Counted from the stretch's first letter, positions 26,031-35,639 are shown. The stretch is DNA of 64,000 bases from JANLYC01 sp963750495 (GCA_963750495.1 CAVVQV010000006.1:124001-188000); one strand, 5' to 3'. Numbers and translations are program-made. Notes: generated by a model not told the origin, from the sequence alone.

Positions 26031-26203
26031 GCTTGTGTACCGGGGCCGACGGCCCCGTGCCTCCTACCAGCTCGAACGACTCGGGTGCATCCATTGTCAC
26101 CTACGGACCAAATCGGCGTACACGCCCGTGGAAAACCGAGGCAAATTTGCCCGATCGGCCGAGGGTGGCGCCGCTACGCGACCAGCCGCCTCGGAAATAT
26201 GCC

Positions 26204-26755
26204 TCACGTATAGACGTGCGGGGCGAGCGTCGCCACGGAGCGGAGGTTGCGGTAGCGCTCATCGTAGTCGAGTCCGTAGCCGACCACGAACTCGTTCGGG
26301 ATGTCGAAGCCGACGTACTTCACGTCGACGGCCATCTGCTGGGCGTCCGGTTTGCGGAGCAGCGTGCAGATGTTCACCGACTCGGGGCCGCGCGACTCGA
26401 GGTTGGCCACCAGCCAGGACAGGGTCAGTCCCGTGTCGATGATGTCCTCGGCGATAAGTACATTTTTGCCGGATATATCCGTGTCGAGGTCCTTCAGGAT
26501 GCGCACCACGCCGGAACTGGTCGTTCCGGAGCCGTACGACGAGACCGCCATCCAGTCCATCGAGACGTGCCGGCTGAGGGTGCGCGACAGATCGGCCATC
26601 ACCATGCAGGCACCCTTGAGGACACCGACGAGGAGCAGGTCTGTCCCGGCGTAGTCGGCCTCGATCTCGCGAGCCAGCTCACCCAGACGCTGCTGGATCT
26701 GCTCCTCGCTGATGAGGGTCCGACTCAGGTCCTTCTCGACGTGACTGACATCCAC
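26204..26755 (-). CDS. hpt: hypoxanthine phosphoribosyltransferase
   Basis: Hpt salvages hypoxanthine and guanine with PRPP. The 183-residue protein carries the PRPP-binding motif LIAEDIIDTGLTL and upstream LLVGVLKGACMVMADL; YVGFDIPNEFVVGYGLDYDE supplies purine-binding residues. It lies between tilS and ftsH, a conserved location. A gap of 173 bp separates it from ftsH and should contain the ftsH promoter. Confidence 0.96.
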   Translation of the reverse strand: MDVSHVEKDLSRTLISEEQIQQRLGELAREIEADYAGTDLLLVGVLKGACMVMADLSRTLSRHVSMDWMAVSSYGSGTTSSGVVRILKDLDTDISGKNVLIAEDIIDTGLTLSWLVANLESRGPESVNICTLLRKPDAQQMAVDVKYVGFDIPNEFVVGYGLDYDERYRNLRSVATLAPHVYT

Positions 26756-26824
26756 AGCAGTTCTCCGCGTGAGTCCGAGTGCTTGGCGCCGCCTCGTCGA
26801 GGCAGCGGTCCGGTTGCAGACGCC

Positions 26825-27811
26825 TTAGCGTCCCACAGCCGCTCGGGTGAAGGTGATGGTGCCCTGGTCACGGGCGGCCAGCACTCCGCCGGGCAGGGTG
26901 AGGGGTCCTTGGCCGCGCCAGTCGTCAACCAGCCGCTCGAGCTCGTCGACGTGTATGACGAAGAGGTCCCGGTTCGGGCAGCCGGCTGCCAGCGCCGCAC
27001 GACGTAGCACCCGTCGTCGCAGGGCCGTCGGTGCTTCCGCCAGGGTCGTCACGGCGAGGGCCCCGGACGGATGTGCCGCCACCTGGAGCACCTGCTCGGC
27101 CTGTTCGTCCAGGAGGTCCGCGTCCAGCCGGGCGGCGAGGGCGGTGCGGGCCAGCGCCTCGGTCACCCCCGGGCCGAGCGCTTCCTCTAGCCGTGGAAGC
27201 ACGTCACGGCGGACGCGAACCCGGGCGAAGGCGTCGTCCTCGTTGTGCGGGTCGTGCCAGACGGTCAGCCCGCGCGCAGCGCAGGCCTGTGCCGTCTGCG
27301 CCCGACGTACCCCGAGCAGCGGCCTGCGGAACCGGCCGGTCACAGCCGCCATCCCGGACAGCGAACGGGTCCCGCTGCCGCGGGCGAGACCCAGCAGGAC
27401 CGTCTCGGCCTGGTCGTCGAGGGTGTGCCCGAGCAGCACGAGGGCGTCGTCAGCGACACCGGCCTCGTCCAGTGCGGCGTAGCGGGCCTCGCGGGCGGCA
27501 GCCTCGGGGCCGCCGGCCCGGCCGACCTGGACCGGGACCACCGCGACCGGGTCGCAGCCCAGGGCCGCGAGCCGATCTGCCACGTCCCGCGACACCGAGG
27601 CTGACCCAGGTTGGAGCCCGTGGTCGACGACGACCGCGCCGACGACCCAGCCTGCATGGGTTCCCTCGAAGGCCGCGGCGTCGGCGAGGGCCATGGAGTC
27701 AGCACCTCCGGAGCAGGCCACGAGCACGTGTGCCCCGGGTTCGAGGTCGCGCAACGCCAGGCGCACGGCGCGGCGGGTTGCCGCCACGGCTGGATCGAGT
27801 GCCTCGCTCAT
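26825..27811 (-). CDS. tilS: tRNA(Ile)-lysidine synthetase
   Basis: TilS adds lysine to C34 of the minor tRNA-Ile so that it reads AUA. The 328-residue protein has the PP-loop SGGADS at 34-39, VVVDHGLQPGSA, GHTLDDQAETVLLGLARGSG and the VRRDVLPRLE region. It is a short actinobacterial form with a limited C-terminal domain. It is 17 bp downstream of the zinc-protease gene and about 70 bp upstream of hpt. Confidence 0.95.
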   Translation of the reverse strand: MSEALDPAVAATRRAVRLALRDLEPGAHVLVACSGGADSMALADAAAFEGTHAGWVVGAVVVDHGLQPGSASVSRDVADRLAALGCDPVAVVPVQVGRAGGPEAAAREARYAALDEAGVADDALVLLGHTLDDQAETVLLGLARGSGTRSLSGMAAVTGRFRRPLLGVRRAQTAQACAARGLTVWHDPHNEDDAFARVRVRRDVLPRLEEALGPGVTEALARTALAARLDADLLDEQAEQVLQVAAHPSGALAVTTLAEAPTALRRRVLRRAALAAGCPNRDLFVIHVDELERLVDDWRGQGPLTLPGGVLAARDQGTITFTRAAVGR

Positions 27812-27828
27812 GGCCCGTCGGTCGTGGC

Positions 27829-28959
27829 TCAGCCGTGGATCCGGGTGACCCAGAGTGCGGGGTCGGCGATCTCGTCGCGGGTCGGTAGGTTGGCCGGCTG
27901 GTCCCAGACGGCGTTGAACCCGTCCATGCCGACCTTCTCGAAGGCCCCGCGCACGAAGTGGGCGCCGTCGCGGTACTGCCGCAGCTTGGCGTCGAACCCG
28001 AGCAGCCGCCGCACCATCTGGTCGAGCGGACCTGCTCCTGCACGCCGCTGGGTGAACTTCGCCCGGATCTTGTCGACGCTGGGGACGACGCCCGGCCCGA
28101 CCCCGTCCATGACCACGTCCGCGTGGCCTTCGAGCAGGGACATCACGGCCGTGAGCCGTTCGAGCACCGCTCGCTGCTGCGGGGTCTGGAGCACGTCGAG
28201 GAGCGACGCGTCGTCGTCACCCCGGACGAGCTTGCCCACGCTGTCGATGGCGTCACGCATCATCGTGGCCAGCTTGGCCGGGTCGAGCTCTGCGCTCTGC
28301 AGCAGCCCAGCCATCTCGGTGAGCAGGTGCTCGCGGAGCCATGGCACCGCGGTGAACTGCACGCGGTGGGTTTCCTCGTGCAGGCACACCCAGAGCCGGA
28401 AGTCATGGGGGTCGACGGCAAGCTCGCGCTCGATGTGAACGACGTTGGGAGCCACGAGCAGCAACCGGCCGCCGTGGGCGACCCCGGCCGGGCCGACACC
28501 GCTGTAGAAGGGGTCGAACTGGCCGAGCACCTTGTTGGAGAGGTAGGCCAGCAGGCCACCCGCCTCCAGGCCGGTGACCCGCGAGCCGATGGCGGTGGTC
28601 ATGGCCCCCGGCTCGCCACGCTTCTCGCGCATCCGCGCGATGAGTGGTCGGAGTACCTGCTTGAACCCGTCGGCGTTGGCCTGGACCCAGCCGCCGCGGT
28701 CGACCACGAGCACCGGGGCGGTCGCTGACTCGGTGTGCAAGCCGGTGAAGGACCGTACGTGGTCCTCCGACTCGGCCGCCAGTCGGCGCAGGTCCGCAAC
28801 AACTTGCCGTGCCTCGTCGTGGCTGACCTCCGGACCGGGCTTCATCAACCGCTTGGCGGTGGTGACGGCCAGGTCCCAGTCGACCATGTCGCCGTGGGCG
28901 CCCTGGTCGCTGTGGCCGTCCGATCCATCGGCGGCGGAGGTCTGCGCTTCGTCTGCCAT
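27829..28959 (-). CDS. DUF2342 zinc-dependent metalloprotease-like protein
   Basis: A 376-residue protein of the DUF2342 family, sometimes labelled F420 biosynthesis-associated. The zinc motif HEETH is at 194-198 (VCLHEETHRVQF), with LEGHADVVMDGVG as the likely third-ligand region. An acidic, Asp/Gly/His-rich stretch of about 25 residues starts the protein. The actinobacterial homologue (Rv3626c) also sits between dacB and tilS. No signal peptide is visible, so it should be cytoplasmic. The substrate is unknown and the F420 label is weakly founded. The ATG at 28959 is preferred over upstream in-frame codons. Confidence 0.88.
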   Translation of the reverse strand: MADEAQTSAADGSDGHSDQGAHGDMVDWDLAVTTAKRLMKPGPEVSHDEARQVVADLRRLAAESEDHVRSFTGLHTESATAPVLVVDRGGWVQANADGFKQVLRPLIARMREKRGEPGAMTTAIGSRVTGLEAGGLLAYLSNKVLGQFDPFYSGVGPAGVAHGGRLLLVAPNVVHIERELAVDPHDFRLWVCLHEETHRVQFTAVPWLREHLLTEMAGLLQSAELDPAKLATMMRDAIDSVGKLVRGDDDASLLDVLQTPQQRAVLERLTAVMSLLEGHADVVMDGVGPGVVPSVDKIRAKFTQRRAGAGPLDQMVRRLLGFDAKLRQYRDGAHFVRGAFEKVGMDGFNAVWDQPANLPTRDEIADPALWVTRIHG

Positions 28960-29045
28960 GGACCTACCGTACGGGGTGCGGACCACGCGGACGGGGGAGG
29001 AAAACCTCGTGCGACATGTTCCACGCTCCGGCAGGATCACTGACC

Positions 29046-29777
29046 ATGGCCGAGACTTCCCCAGAGAGCCCAGCGTTCTTGCGTCCCCTCGTGCTACCCG
29101 TCGAAGCGTGGGAGCCGGTCCGCGAGGGCACGGTCGACTGGTACCTCCCCGCGGCAGGCGAACCAGCCCCCGCCGTGGTGTTCGTGCACGGGGGTCCGGT
29201 GCCCGACTGGCTCGAGCCGAAGCCGCGCGAGTGGCCGAGCTACCAGGCGTACGGCGCCTGGGCGGCTCGGTCAGGACTCGTGGGCGTCACGTTCGACCAT
29301 CCGTTCTCGAGCGTCGAGGCCTGGCCCGGCGCGCAGCGTGAGATCGAGCGCGTCGTCGCGTCGACCCGGACGCATCCTGGCGTCGACCCGGACCGGATCG
29401 TCGTGTGGGGCTTCTCCGGGGCCGGCGCGCTGCTCGGTCGCTGGATGACGCGCCCCGAACCGTGGCTGCGTGGAGTGGCCGCGACCTATCCGCTGTGCCG
29501 ACCCCTGGACGACCTACCGATGGCCCCGGTCACGATGGCGGACGCGGTCAGTTCCGCAGCAGACCTCCCGCTCCTGCTGACCAGGGTGGGACACGAGCGC
29601 GACGAGGTCGCCGAGACGGTGGCCGAGTTCGTGGCGGCGGCAGCCGAGGCCGGGGCACGGCTGGACGTGATCGACGTACCGCACGGACACCACGGGTTCG
29701 ACCAGATCGACGACACCGACGAGTCGCGGGATGCGATCCGCGAGGCGATGAGTTGGGTGTCGGCGCGGCTGCACTGA
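29046..29777 (+). CDS. alpha/beta hydrolase (dienelactone hydrolase-like)
   Basis: A 243-residue serine hydrolase. VVFVHGGP is the oxyanion-hole strand, the nucleophile elbow is GFSGAG with Ser124, and HGHHGFDQ near residue 220 supplies the catalytic His. No secretion signal is visible. It is on the plus strand between two minus-strand housekeeping genes and has no operon partner, so it may be a later insertion in a conserved block. The substrate is not predictable. It converges on dacB with 14 bp between stops. Confidence 0.87.
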   Translation: MAETSPESPAFLRPLVLPVEAWEPVREGTVDWYLPAAGEPAPAVVFVHGGPVPDWLEPKPREWPSYQAYGAWAARSGLVGVTFDHPFSSVEAWPGAQREIERVVASTRTHPGVDPDRIVVWGFSGAGALLGRWMTRPEPWLRGVAATYPLCRPLDDLPMAPVTMADAVSSAADLPLLLTRVGHERDEVAETVAEFVAAAAEAGARLDVIDVPHGHHGFDQIDDTDESRDAIREAMSWVSARLH

Positions 29778-29791
29778 ACAGCTCGTGCTCG

Positions 29792-31258
29792 TCAGCAGCC
29801 GCACGTCGCGAGCAGGGCGGCGATCCTGTCCAGCTGAGCCGGTGCTGCGTACTTCTTCGACGGCCGCACCCGGTCTGCCACGAATGCGAACACCAGCGGC
29901 GTGCCTTGTGTCGTCGTGACGATGCCGGCCAGCCCGTGGACGCCTGTCAGCGTGCCGGTCTTGGCACGCACGACCCCCAGACCTGCTGGCGCCTCCTCGA
30001 CGAAACGGTAGGCCAGGCTCCCGGTGAACCCCGCCACCGGCAACGCGGAGATCAGCGGTCGGAGCTCGGGGTGGTCATCGGCTGCGGCGAGCTGCAACAC
30101 GTCGGCGAGCACGCGCACGGGCAGCTTGTCCTGTCGGGACAGTCCGCTGCCGTCATGAATGGTGACCCCGGCACTGTCGACACCCAGCTCGGTGAGCTGC
30201 CGTTCGATCACGGCGACCCCGGCCCGGAACGAGCCTGCCCGGCCCGCGCCGATGGCCGCCTGGCGGAGCAGGACCTCCGCTCCTTCGTTGTCGCTGACCT
30301 CCAACACGTGTTGGACGATCTGGGCCAACGGTGCCGACTCGACGCTGGCGAGGGGCGCCACCTTGGTTGCCCGGCCCGGCTGCGCAGCACCGGTGACCCG
30401 GACCCCTGCCTTCGTCAGGAAGGCCGCGAAACGCGCGGCGGCCTCCGCCGCCGGGTCGGGCACGCGCTGCGCGTAGCCGCTGACCGACCGGCCTTCATCG
30501 ACCCACAGGGACGTGATCGGACTGACCACGTTGTCGGCGAGGTAGGTGGGCTCCCATGTCGGATTGACCGCTGGGCCGGAGAAGAGCGACGTGTCGTAGG
30601 ACAACCGGACCCGGCGTACGCCCTCTTGGCGGAGCTTCTTCGCGGCCCGCTCTGCCAGGCTCTGCAGCGAAGCCTGCGCCGGGTACGACGCCTGCGCCTG
30701 CGCTCGGCTCGGGGTGGCATCGGTCAGCAGCGGGTCACCGCCGCCGACCAGCACGATCGAGCGCGCGGTGCGTCCCGGCACCACTCTCGTCGAGAACCGG
30801 TGCTGGGGGCTCAGCTCTCGCAGGACGGCCATGCTGGTCAGCAGCTTCACCGTCGAGGCCGGGGTCACCGGGGTCGACGCGTCGATCTGCATGAGCGGTC
30901 GTGGGGACCCGAGGCGCTCGACGATCAGCCCGAGCCGGCGTCCGAGCAGGGGCTTCTTCGCTGCGGCCGCCAGCAGCTTCTGTACGACAGCGGGTTTCGG
31001 GCGCGCCTCGCCGGTGGCCGGGTCGAGCACCGCCGGCGGCACGGCTGGATCGGAGAGCAACAAGCCCGGACCCGAGGGAGGCGGCGAAGATCCCGGTGTG
31101 CGGACCGACTGGACCTGGCTGAGATCGGGCAGCCAGCCTTGCTGCACGGCGACTCCGGCCATGAGTAGCAGGGCGACCAGGCCATACGCGGTCTTGTGCA
31201 TGATGCTGCCGCGTTCGCCGGGGACGGTGCGCGTCAGGCGACCGCTGTCACGACGCAC
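29792..31258 (-). CDS. dacB: D-alanyl-D-alanine carboxypeptidase/endopeptidase (PBP4, S13 family)
   Basis: A 488-residue peptidoglycan hydrolase acting outside the membrane. The three penicillin-binding motifs are STVK (135-138), SDN in LEVSDNEGAE and KTGT in VRAKTGTLTG. A membrane anchor or signal (YGLVALLLMAGVAV) is at about 25-38, after 20 charged residues. The GTG at 31258 was chosen because AGGAGG lies 6 nt upstream of it; the ATG at 31201 has no such site. It is divergent from ppa, sharing a 184-bp region, the same pairing as in M. tuberculosis. Confidence 0.94.
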   Translation of the reverse strand: MRRDSGRLTRTVPGERGSIMHKTAYGLVALLLMAGVAVQQGWLPDLSQVQSVRTPGSSPPPSGPGLLLSDPAVPPAVLDPATGEARPKPAVVQKLLAAAAKKPLLGRRLGLIVERLGSPRPLMQIDASTPVTPASTVKLLTSMAVLRELSPQHRFSTRVVPGRTARSIVLVGGGDPLLTDATPSRAQAQASYPAQASLQSLAERAAKKLRQEGVRRVRLSYDTSLFSGPAVNPTWEPTYLADNVVSPITSLWVDEGRSVSGYAQRVPDPAAEAAARFAAFLTKAGVRVTGAAQPGRATKVAPLASVESAPLAQIVQHVLEVSDNEGAEVLLRQAAIGAGRAGSFRAGVAVIERQLTELGVDSAGVTIHDGSGLSRQDKLPVRVLADVLQLAAADDHPELRPLISALPVAGFTGSLAYRFVEEAPAGLGVVRAKTGTLTGVHGLAGIVTTTQGTPLVFAFVADRVRPSKKYAAPAQLDRIAALLATCGC

Positions 31259-31442
31259 GTACGCCTCCTCGGGAAATACACAAAGTCAGGTCCGTAGGGG
31301 AGACTAGTGCCAGCGCCCGCGCACCGGGCCGACAGGCGGACCACCGGGCGGGGACGGCAGGCCGACGCAACGAGCTGATCGGCACCCGGACCGGGCCCAG
31401 GACGAGACACAGGACGACCTCCAGAATGATGAGGAACCAAGC

Positions 31443-32012
31443 GTGGACTTCGACGTCACCATCGAGATTCCCAAGGGACAGCGCAACAAGTACGAGGTCG
31501 ACCACGAGTCGGGCCGCATCAGGCTCGACCGCACCCTGTTCACCGCCACGCAGTATCCCGCTGACTACGGCTTCATCGACGACACCCTGGGTCAGGACGG
31601 CGACCCCCTCGATGCCCTCGTGCTCCTGCCCGAGCCCACGTTTCCGGGCTGTCTGATCCGGGCGCGAGCCATCGGCATGTTCCGGATGACCGACGAGAAG
31701 GGCGGCGACGACAAGGTGCTGTGCGTCCCGTTCAACGACCCGCGCCAGGAGCACCTGCGCGACATCCACCACATGCCCGAGTTCGACCGGCTGGAGATCC
31801 AGCACTTCTTCGAGGTCTACAAGGATCTCGAGCCGGGCAAGTCGGTCGAGGGTGCGAGCTGGGTCGGTCGGGTCGATGCCGAGGCCGAGGTCCGGGCCTC
31901 GCAGCAGCGGCACATCGACGCGCACGGGGTCGGCGTCAGCACGGTCTTCACGGCCCCGGGTGCCAAGCCCGGCGAGGCTGTTCCGCACAGCACCGGCCGC
32001 GGCGGCCACTGA
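31443..32012 (+). CDS. ppa: inorganic pyrophosphatase
   Basis: A 189-residue family I pyrophosphatase. The signature DGDPLDALVL with Asp52, Asp54 and Asp57 binds the metal ions; FDVTIEIPKGQRNKYEVD and YPADYGFIDDTL are also diagnostic. The protein is about 20 residues longer than usual because of a Gly/His-rich tail. The GTG at 31443 has a GAGGAA ribosome binding site about 8 nt upstream. Confidence 0.97.
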   Translation: MDFDVTIEIPKGQRNKYEVDHESGRIRLDRTLFTATQYPADYGFIDDTLGQDGDPLDALVLLPEPTFPGCLIRARAIGMFRMTDEKGGDDKVLCVPFNDPRQEHLRDIHHMPEFDRLEIQHFFEVYKDLEPGKSVEGASWVGRVDAEAEVRASQQRHIDAHGVGVSTVFTAPGAKPGEAVPHSTGRGGH

Positions 32013-32205
32013 CGCGTCGCCCCGCCGCGCGTAGGACCGACCACTAACCTGATCAGGCTTGGCCCGCTAAGTCGAGCCCGCCGAGATCACCAGGCCAGAC
32101 CGCAGACTGGGAGCCTCGCAGGTATGGGGCTGGGCTTGGCCAGGACAATCTCACAGTCGATCGCGGCGAGAAGCGGCTGAGCGAGCCTGCGAGATCGGGG
32201 GACTT

Positions 32206-33537
32206 TCAGGCAGCCGGCAGCGCCAGGGCAGGTGAGACTGACCGGTGGGTGCCGGTGTGGTCGACCATGAGGTAGCGGCCATGCGGGGTGCGCCACACGA
32301 ACACGCCGGTGAACGGTTGGGCGACCTGCCAGTGGCCGTGGGTCTTGACCCGATGGTGGAAGCGGGTGATGGGGCCGAGCTTTCCGAGGCCGGTCTGACC
32401 GGGTGGTCCACCGTCGTCGGGTTTGACGAACGGAATGGTGTGGTCGATGTCGCCGGTCCTGCGGGTGGAGGTGGCGTAGGGGAAGCAGTCGACCGGGATG
32501 GCGAGGTGGACGGCTTCGCGGATCCGGTCGGGGATCTCATACGCATCGACCGGGATCTGGTCGTTGAGGTCGACCACGGGCTTCACCACGACGTTGGCGT
32601 GGCCGAGCCAGGTCTTGACCCGGTCGAGGGTGACGGGTCCGACCTGCTCCACCCGCGCCACCCCGCTGCCGGACTGCAGCGCTTTGCCGGTGAGATGGAC
32701 ATACAAGGTGACGTCCGGGCCGGTGTCGACCCGTGGAGGTCTGGCTGTCTGCGGTGTCGGCTGCCCGGCCGCCTCAGCTACTTCAGCGAACAGGTCCAGG
32801 GCGGTCTGGGGACGCGCCAGGATCCCGACCGCGGCGGCGCGGCGGGCGTCCTTGCCCCGGCTGTCTCCTAGCAGGCCGAGCCCGTCGGCGGTGCGGTCCA
32901 CGGTGGCGTCGAACCAGATCGCATCGGCTGCTTCGGCCTCGATGAAGATCCTCTTGGTGCCGTGCTCACTGCACTGGTCCAGCCACACCCCCAACGACGC
33001 CTGAGCCTGCTCGTCGGCTTCAGTCGCAGCCTCAGGGTCACACTCCAGCCAGCAGGCGGCGATGATGGCTTCGATCCGGCCCCACGACAACGAATGGGCG
33101 TACTTCGCGATCCTGCGGTCCACCACCGCGGCGGTGTCCACGGACAGGTGGCGGGTGGCTTCCGCGCACTTGCGGCCGATCCACGGCTTCACCTCACTCG
33201 CACAGACCCTGGCCCACAGCCGCGGGAGACGGTGACGCAGATCGAGGGCGTCCCCGACCAGCCGCTCCGCCGCCGACGACGACGTCGCCAACACCACACC
33301 GAGCTCGGTCGGGGCGAACTCCGCCACCCCAGGTGTCCCGTCGCCACCGAACTGCACCAGCTGTTCCGACCCGGGCAGCAACGGGCTCGTCGCGCGGGCG
33401 AGCTCACCGTGCAGGTCAGCCCAATGCGCCGCGGCCTGGAGGATCTCGACCTCGGCCCGGTCCGCGGCGGCGCGGGCGATCTCGACGTACGACAGGGTCG
33501 CTGTCTCGTCGAGCGCACTCAGGTCGGTGTCGAACAT
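32206..33537 (-). CDS. DUF222 / 13E12-repeat family HNH endonuclease-like protein
   Basis: A 443-residue protein: a helical DUF222 domain (VEILQAAAHWADLHGELAR, AERLVGDALDLRHRLPRLW) and a C-terminal HNH region, DIDHTIPF, ITRFHHRVKTHGHW and WRTPHGRYLMVDHTGT. The HNH residues look complete, so it may be an active nuclease. The family is multicopy and partly mobile in actinomycetes, and in M. tuberculosis several members are LexA-regulated. I chose the ATG at 33537 because a -10-like TAGAAT ends 7 nt upstream, implying a leaderless transcript; an in-frame ATG at 33558 is the alternative. A perfect SOS box overlaps the start. Its cellular role is unknown. Confidence 0.9.
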   Translation of the reverse strand: MFDTDLSALDETATLSYVEIARAAADRAEVEILQAAAHWADLHGELARATSPLLPGSEQLVQFGGDGTPGVAEFAPTELGVVLATSSSAAERLVGDALDLRHRLPRLWARVCASEVKPWIGRKCAEATRHLSVDTAAVVDRRIAKYAHSLSWGRIEAIIAACWLECDPEAATEADEQAQASLGVWLDQCSEHGTKRIFIEAEAADAIWFDATVDRTADGLGLLGDSRGKDARRAAAVGILARPQTALDLFAEVAEAAGQPTPQTARPPRVDTGPDVTLYVHLTGKALQSGSGVARVEQVGPVTLDRVKTWLGHANVVVKPVVDLNDQIPVDAYEIPDRIREAVHLAIPVDCFPYATSTRRTGDIDHTIPFVKPDDGGPPGQTGLGKLGPITRFHHRVKTHGHWQVAQPFTGVFVWRTPHGRYLMVDHTGTHRSVSPALALPAA

Positions 33538-33545
33538 GTGTTCGA
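33530..33545. promoter_or_regulatory. LexA-type SOS box over the start of the DUF222-HNH gene
   Basis: The 16-mer TCGAACATGTGTTCGA is a perfect palindrome that equals the mycobacterial SOS-box consensus TCGAAC-N4-GTTCGA. It contains the ATG at 33537 and directly abuts a -10-like TAGAAT on the minus strand (33550-33545), so bound LexA would block initiation. A further inverted repeat, ATGTCTG (33557-33563) and CAGACAT (33572-33578), lies just upstream in the -35 region. Confidence 0.85.
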
Positions 33546-33674
33546 TTCTATCCGACATGTCTGACAACGGCCAGACATTTTCGCGTTGTCCACAAGGGTT
33601 TCCGGGGCTTCTTGCTTCCGGGCCTGGACAAGCTCGACCACCGAAGACGGACGCGGGTCTCGACAAAGCTGCTA

Positions 33675-35609
33675 TCAGTCTCGGCGGGCGATGGGGGCGC
33701 GGATCAGCTCCTCGGGGATCGCAAAGCCATCCGTCAGCACCTCGGCGATCGGCGCGATCTCCTCGCAGAGCCGACCGACCATCGCCGTGATGGCCTTCGA
33801 GCGCGCTGACGACAGCCGCCCGTGCTCGAGGAACCACGCCCGGTCTGCCTCGATGGCAGACAGGGCATGCAGGTCGCACAGTCGCTCGAGGGCCGGCCGG
33901 ACCTGCTCATCGGCGCGCTCGATGCTGGCTGCGAACGACTCCAGCACGACACGTTCGACGTGCGCCCGCGCCATCGCGACCACGTGGTCCTGACAGGACG
34001 CGAAGACCTCGAACGGATCGCCCCCCTCGTCGACGCCGCGCTTGAGCCGTCGGGCGAGACCCACGCGCATGTGCGACTCGCGCCAGCGCATGAGACCGCG
34101 GTAGTAGTCCACGTCGAGCAGTCCCGCGTCGTCATCCTTGCTGGGAACAGCATCACGCAGCCGCTCGACCAGCTGTCGCAGGGCTGCCTTCTCCACGACG
34201 GACTCCACCGCCTGGGTGGCCACGAAGCGCACCAGACCCCGAGGGTCGAGGTCGTTGAAGCTCTGCTGGAACTCGGTGAGCAGGCCCTTCGCCACCAGCT
34301 GGAGCAACACGGTGTTGTCGCCCTCGAAGGTCGTGAACACGTCGGTGTCCGCCTTCAGCGCGGCAAACCGGTTCTCGGCGAGGTAGCCGGCTCCGCCGCA
34401 GGCCTCGCGGCAGACCTGGATCGTCTCGGTGACATGCCAGGTCGCAAGCGCCTTCTGACCGGCTGCCCTGGCCTCGAGCACGCGGCGGTTGTCCTGCGGA
34501 GCGTCGGCTGCAGTGAAGCTGTCGTGCAGCATCACAACCAGGTCCTGCTGAGCCGCACTGAGCGCGTAGGTCCGCGCCAGCAACGGCAACAGGCGCCGCT
34601 GGTGACTGCGATAGGTCATCAGGGTCGCCTCGGTGTGCTCCCCGGGAGGACCGAACTGCCGCCGGCGGTTGGCGTAGCGGATGGCGATCGTGAGCGCGAC
34701 CTTGCCCGCGTTCAGCGCGCCACCCCCGACGCTCACCCGGCCCTGCACCAAGGTGCCGAGCATGGTGAAGAAGCGCCGGTCATCGCTGTCGATCGCGCTG
34801 ACGTACCTCCCCTGCTCGTCCACGTCGGCATACCGGTTGAGCAGTGACTCGCGCGGGATCCGGACGGAGTCGAAGGCGAGCCGGCCGTTGTCGACACCCT
34901 TCAACCCGAGCTTCGGACCGTCGTCCTCGATCGTCACGCCGGGTCGTACCGTCCCGTCCTGGTCACGGACCGGGACCAGGAGGGCATGCACGCCGTGGGA
35001 GGCGCCCCCGACGATGAGCTGGGCGAAGACGACGGCGAGGTGGGCGTGCTCTGCCACGTTGCCGATGTAGTCCTTGCATGCCGACGCGGTCGGTGTGTCG
35101 ATCACGAACTCCCCAGCCTCAGCGTCGTAGGTGGCGGTGGTCTCGAGCGCCTGCACGTTCGAACCGTGGCCCGACTCCGTCATCGCGAAGCACCCCAGCG
35201 TCCGGCCCGTCACGACGTCCGCCAGGTGCGCGTCGTGATGACGCTTCGAACCGAGGTGCAGGATGGCACCTCCGAACAAGCCGAACTGCACACCAGCCTT
35301 GACCAGCAGGGACAGGTCGCCGTACGCGAGGTTCTGGAACGCGATCACGGACGCGCCTACATCACCGCCGCCGCCGTACTCCGTCGGGAAGCCGAGTCCG
35401 GTCTGCTTGGTCTCGATCAGCAGGTGCAACGTGTCGAGGACGCGCTGACGGAAGGCGACGCGGGGTTCCTCCAGCTGGTGATCGAGGAGGTCGGCGTGCT
35501 TGGCCAGCTCCGAACGGACCCCGGCGGCGACGTCGGGATAGGGAGCGTCGAGGAACTCGGTGAGCAGCAGGGAATCGGGCTCGGAAAGCTCGCGCGGCTC
35601 GGCGGTCAT
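33675..35609 (-). CDS. acyl-CoA dehydrogenase/oxidase family protein
   Basis: A 644-residue acyl-CoA oxidase-like flavoenzyme that should introduce the alpha,beta double bond in fatty acyl-CoA. The FAD region includes GCFAMTESGHGSNVQALETTA; GYLAENRFAALKADTDVFTTFEGDN contains the catalytic-base region and the FAD-binding stretch. It has the C-terminal extension (ACOX-type domain, about 180 residues) that ordinary 380-residue dehydrogenases lack. No peroxisomal context applies, so whether oxygen or a flavoprotein accepts the electrons is open. It is monocistronic. A 12-bp perfect palindrome lies 31 bp upstream of its start. Confidence 0.9.
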   Translation of the reverse strand: MTAEPRELSEPDSLLLTEFLDAPYPDVAAGVRSELAKHADLLDHQLEEPRVAFRQRVLDTLHLLIETKQTGLGFPTEYGGGGDVGASVIAFQNLAYGDLSLLVKAGVQFGLFGGAILHLGSKRHHDAHLADVVTGRTLGCFAMTESGHGSNVQALETTATYDAEAGEFVIDTPTASACKDYIGNVAEHAHLAVVFAQLIVGGASHGVHALLVPVRDQDGTVRPGVTIEDDGPKLGLKGVDNGRLAFDSVRIPRESLLNRYADVDEQGRYVSAIDSDDRRFFTMLGTLVQGRVSVGGGALNAGKVALTIAIRYANRRRQFGPPGEHTEATLMTYRSHQRRLLPLLARTYALSAAQQDLVVMLHDSFTAADAPQDNRRVLEARAAGQKALATWHVTETIQVCREACGGAGYLAENRFAALKADTDVFTTFEGDNTVLLQLVAKGLLTEFQQSFNDLDPRGLVRFVATQAVESVVEKAALRQLVERLRDAVPSKDDDAGLLDVDYYRGLMRWRESHMRVGLARRLKRGVDEGGDPFEVFASCQDHVVAMARAHVERVVLESFAASIERADEQVRPALERLCDLHALSAIEADRAWFLEHGRLSSARSKAITAMVGRLCEEIAPIAEVLTDGFAIPEELIRAPIARRD

Positions 35610-35639
35610 GCTGCCAGCGTGCCATCACGACAAAGAGGA

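Noticed and set aside
23667..26213. 848-codon plus-strand frame over ftsH
   Set aside because: It is the complement-frame shadow of ftsH produced by GC-rich codon positions and is rich in Asp/Val/His/Arg without any recognisable domain.
32013..32205. Additional small gene between ppa and the DUF222 gene
   Set aside because: The only frames are short, lack a ribosome binding site and show no protein-like composition.
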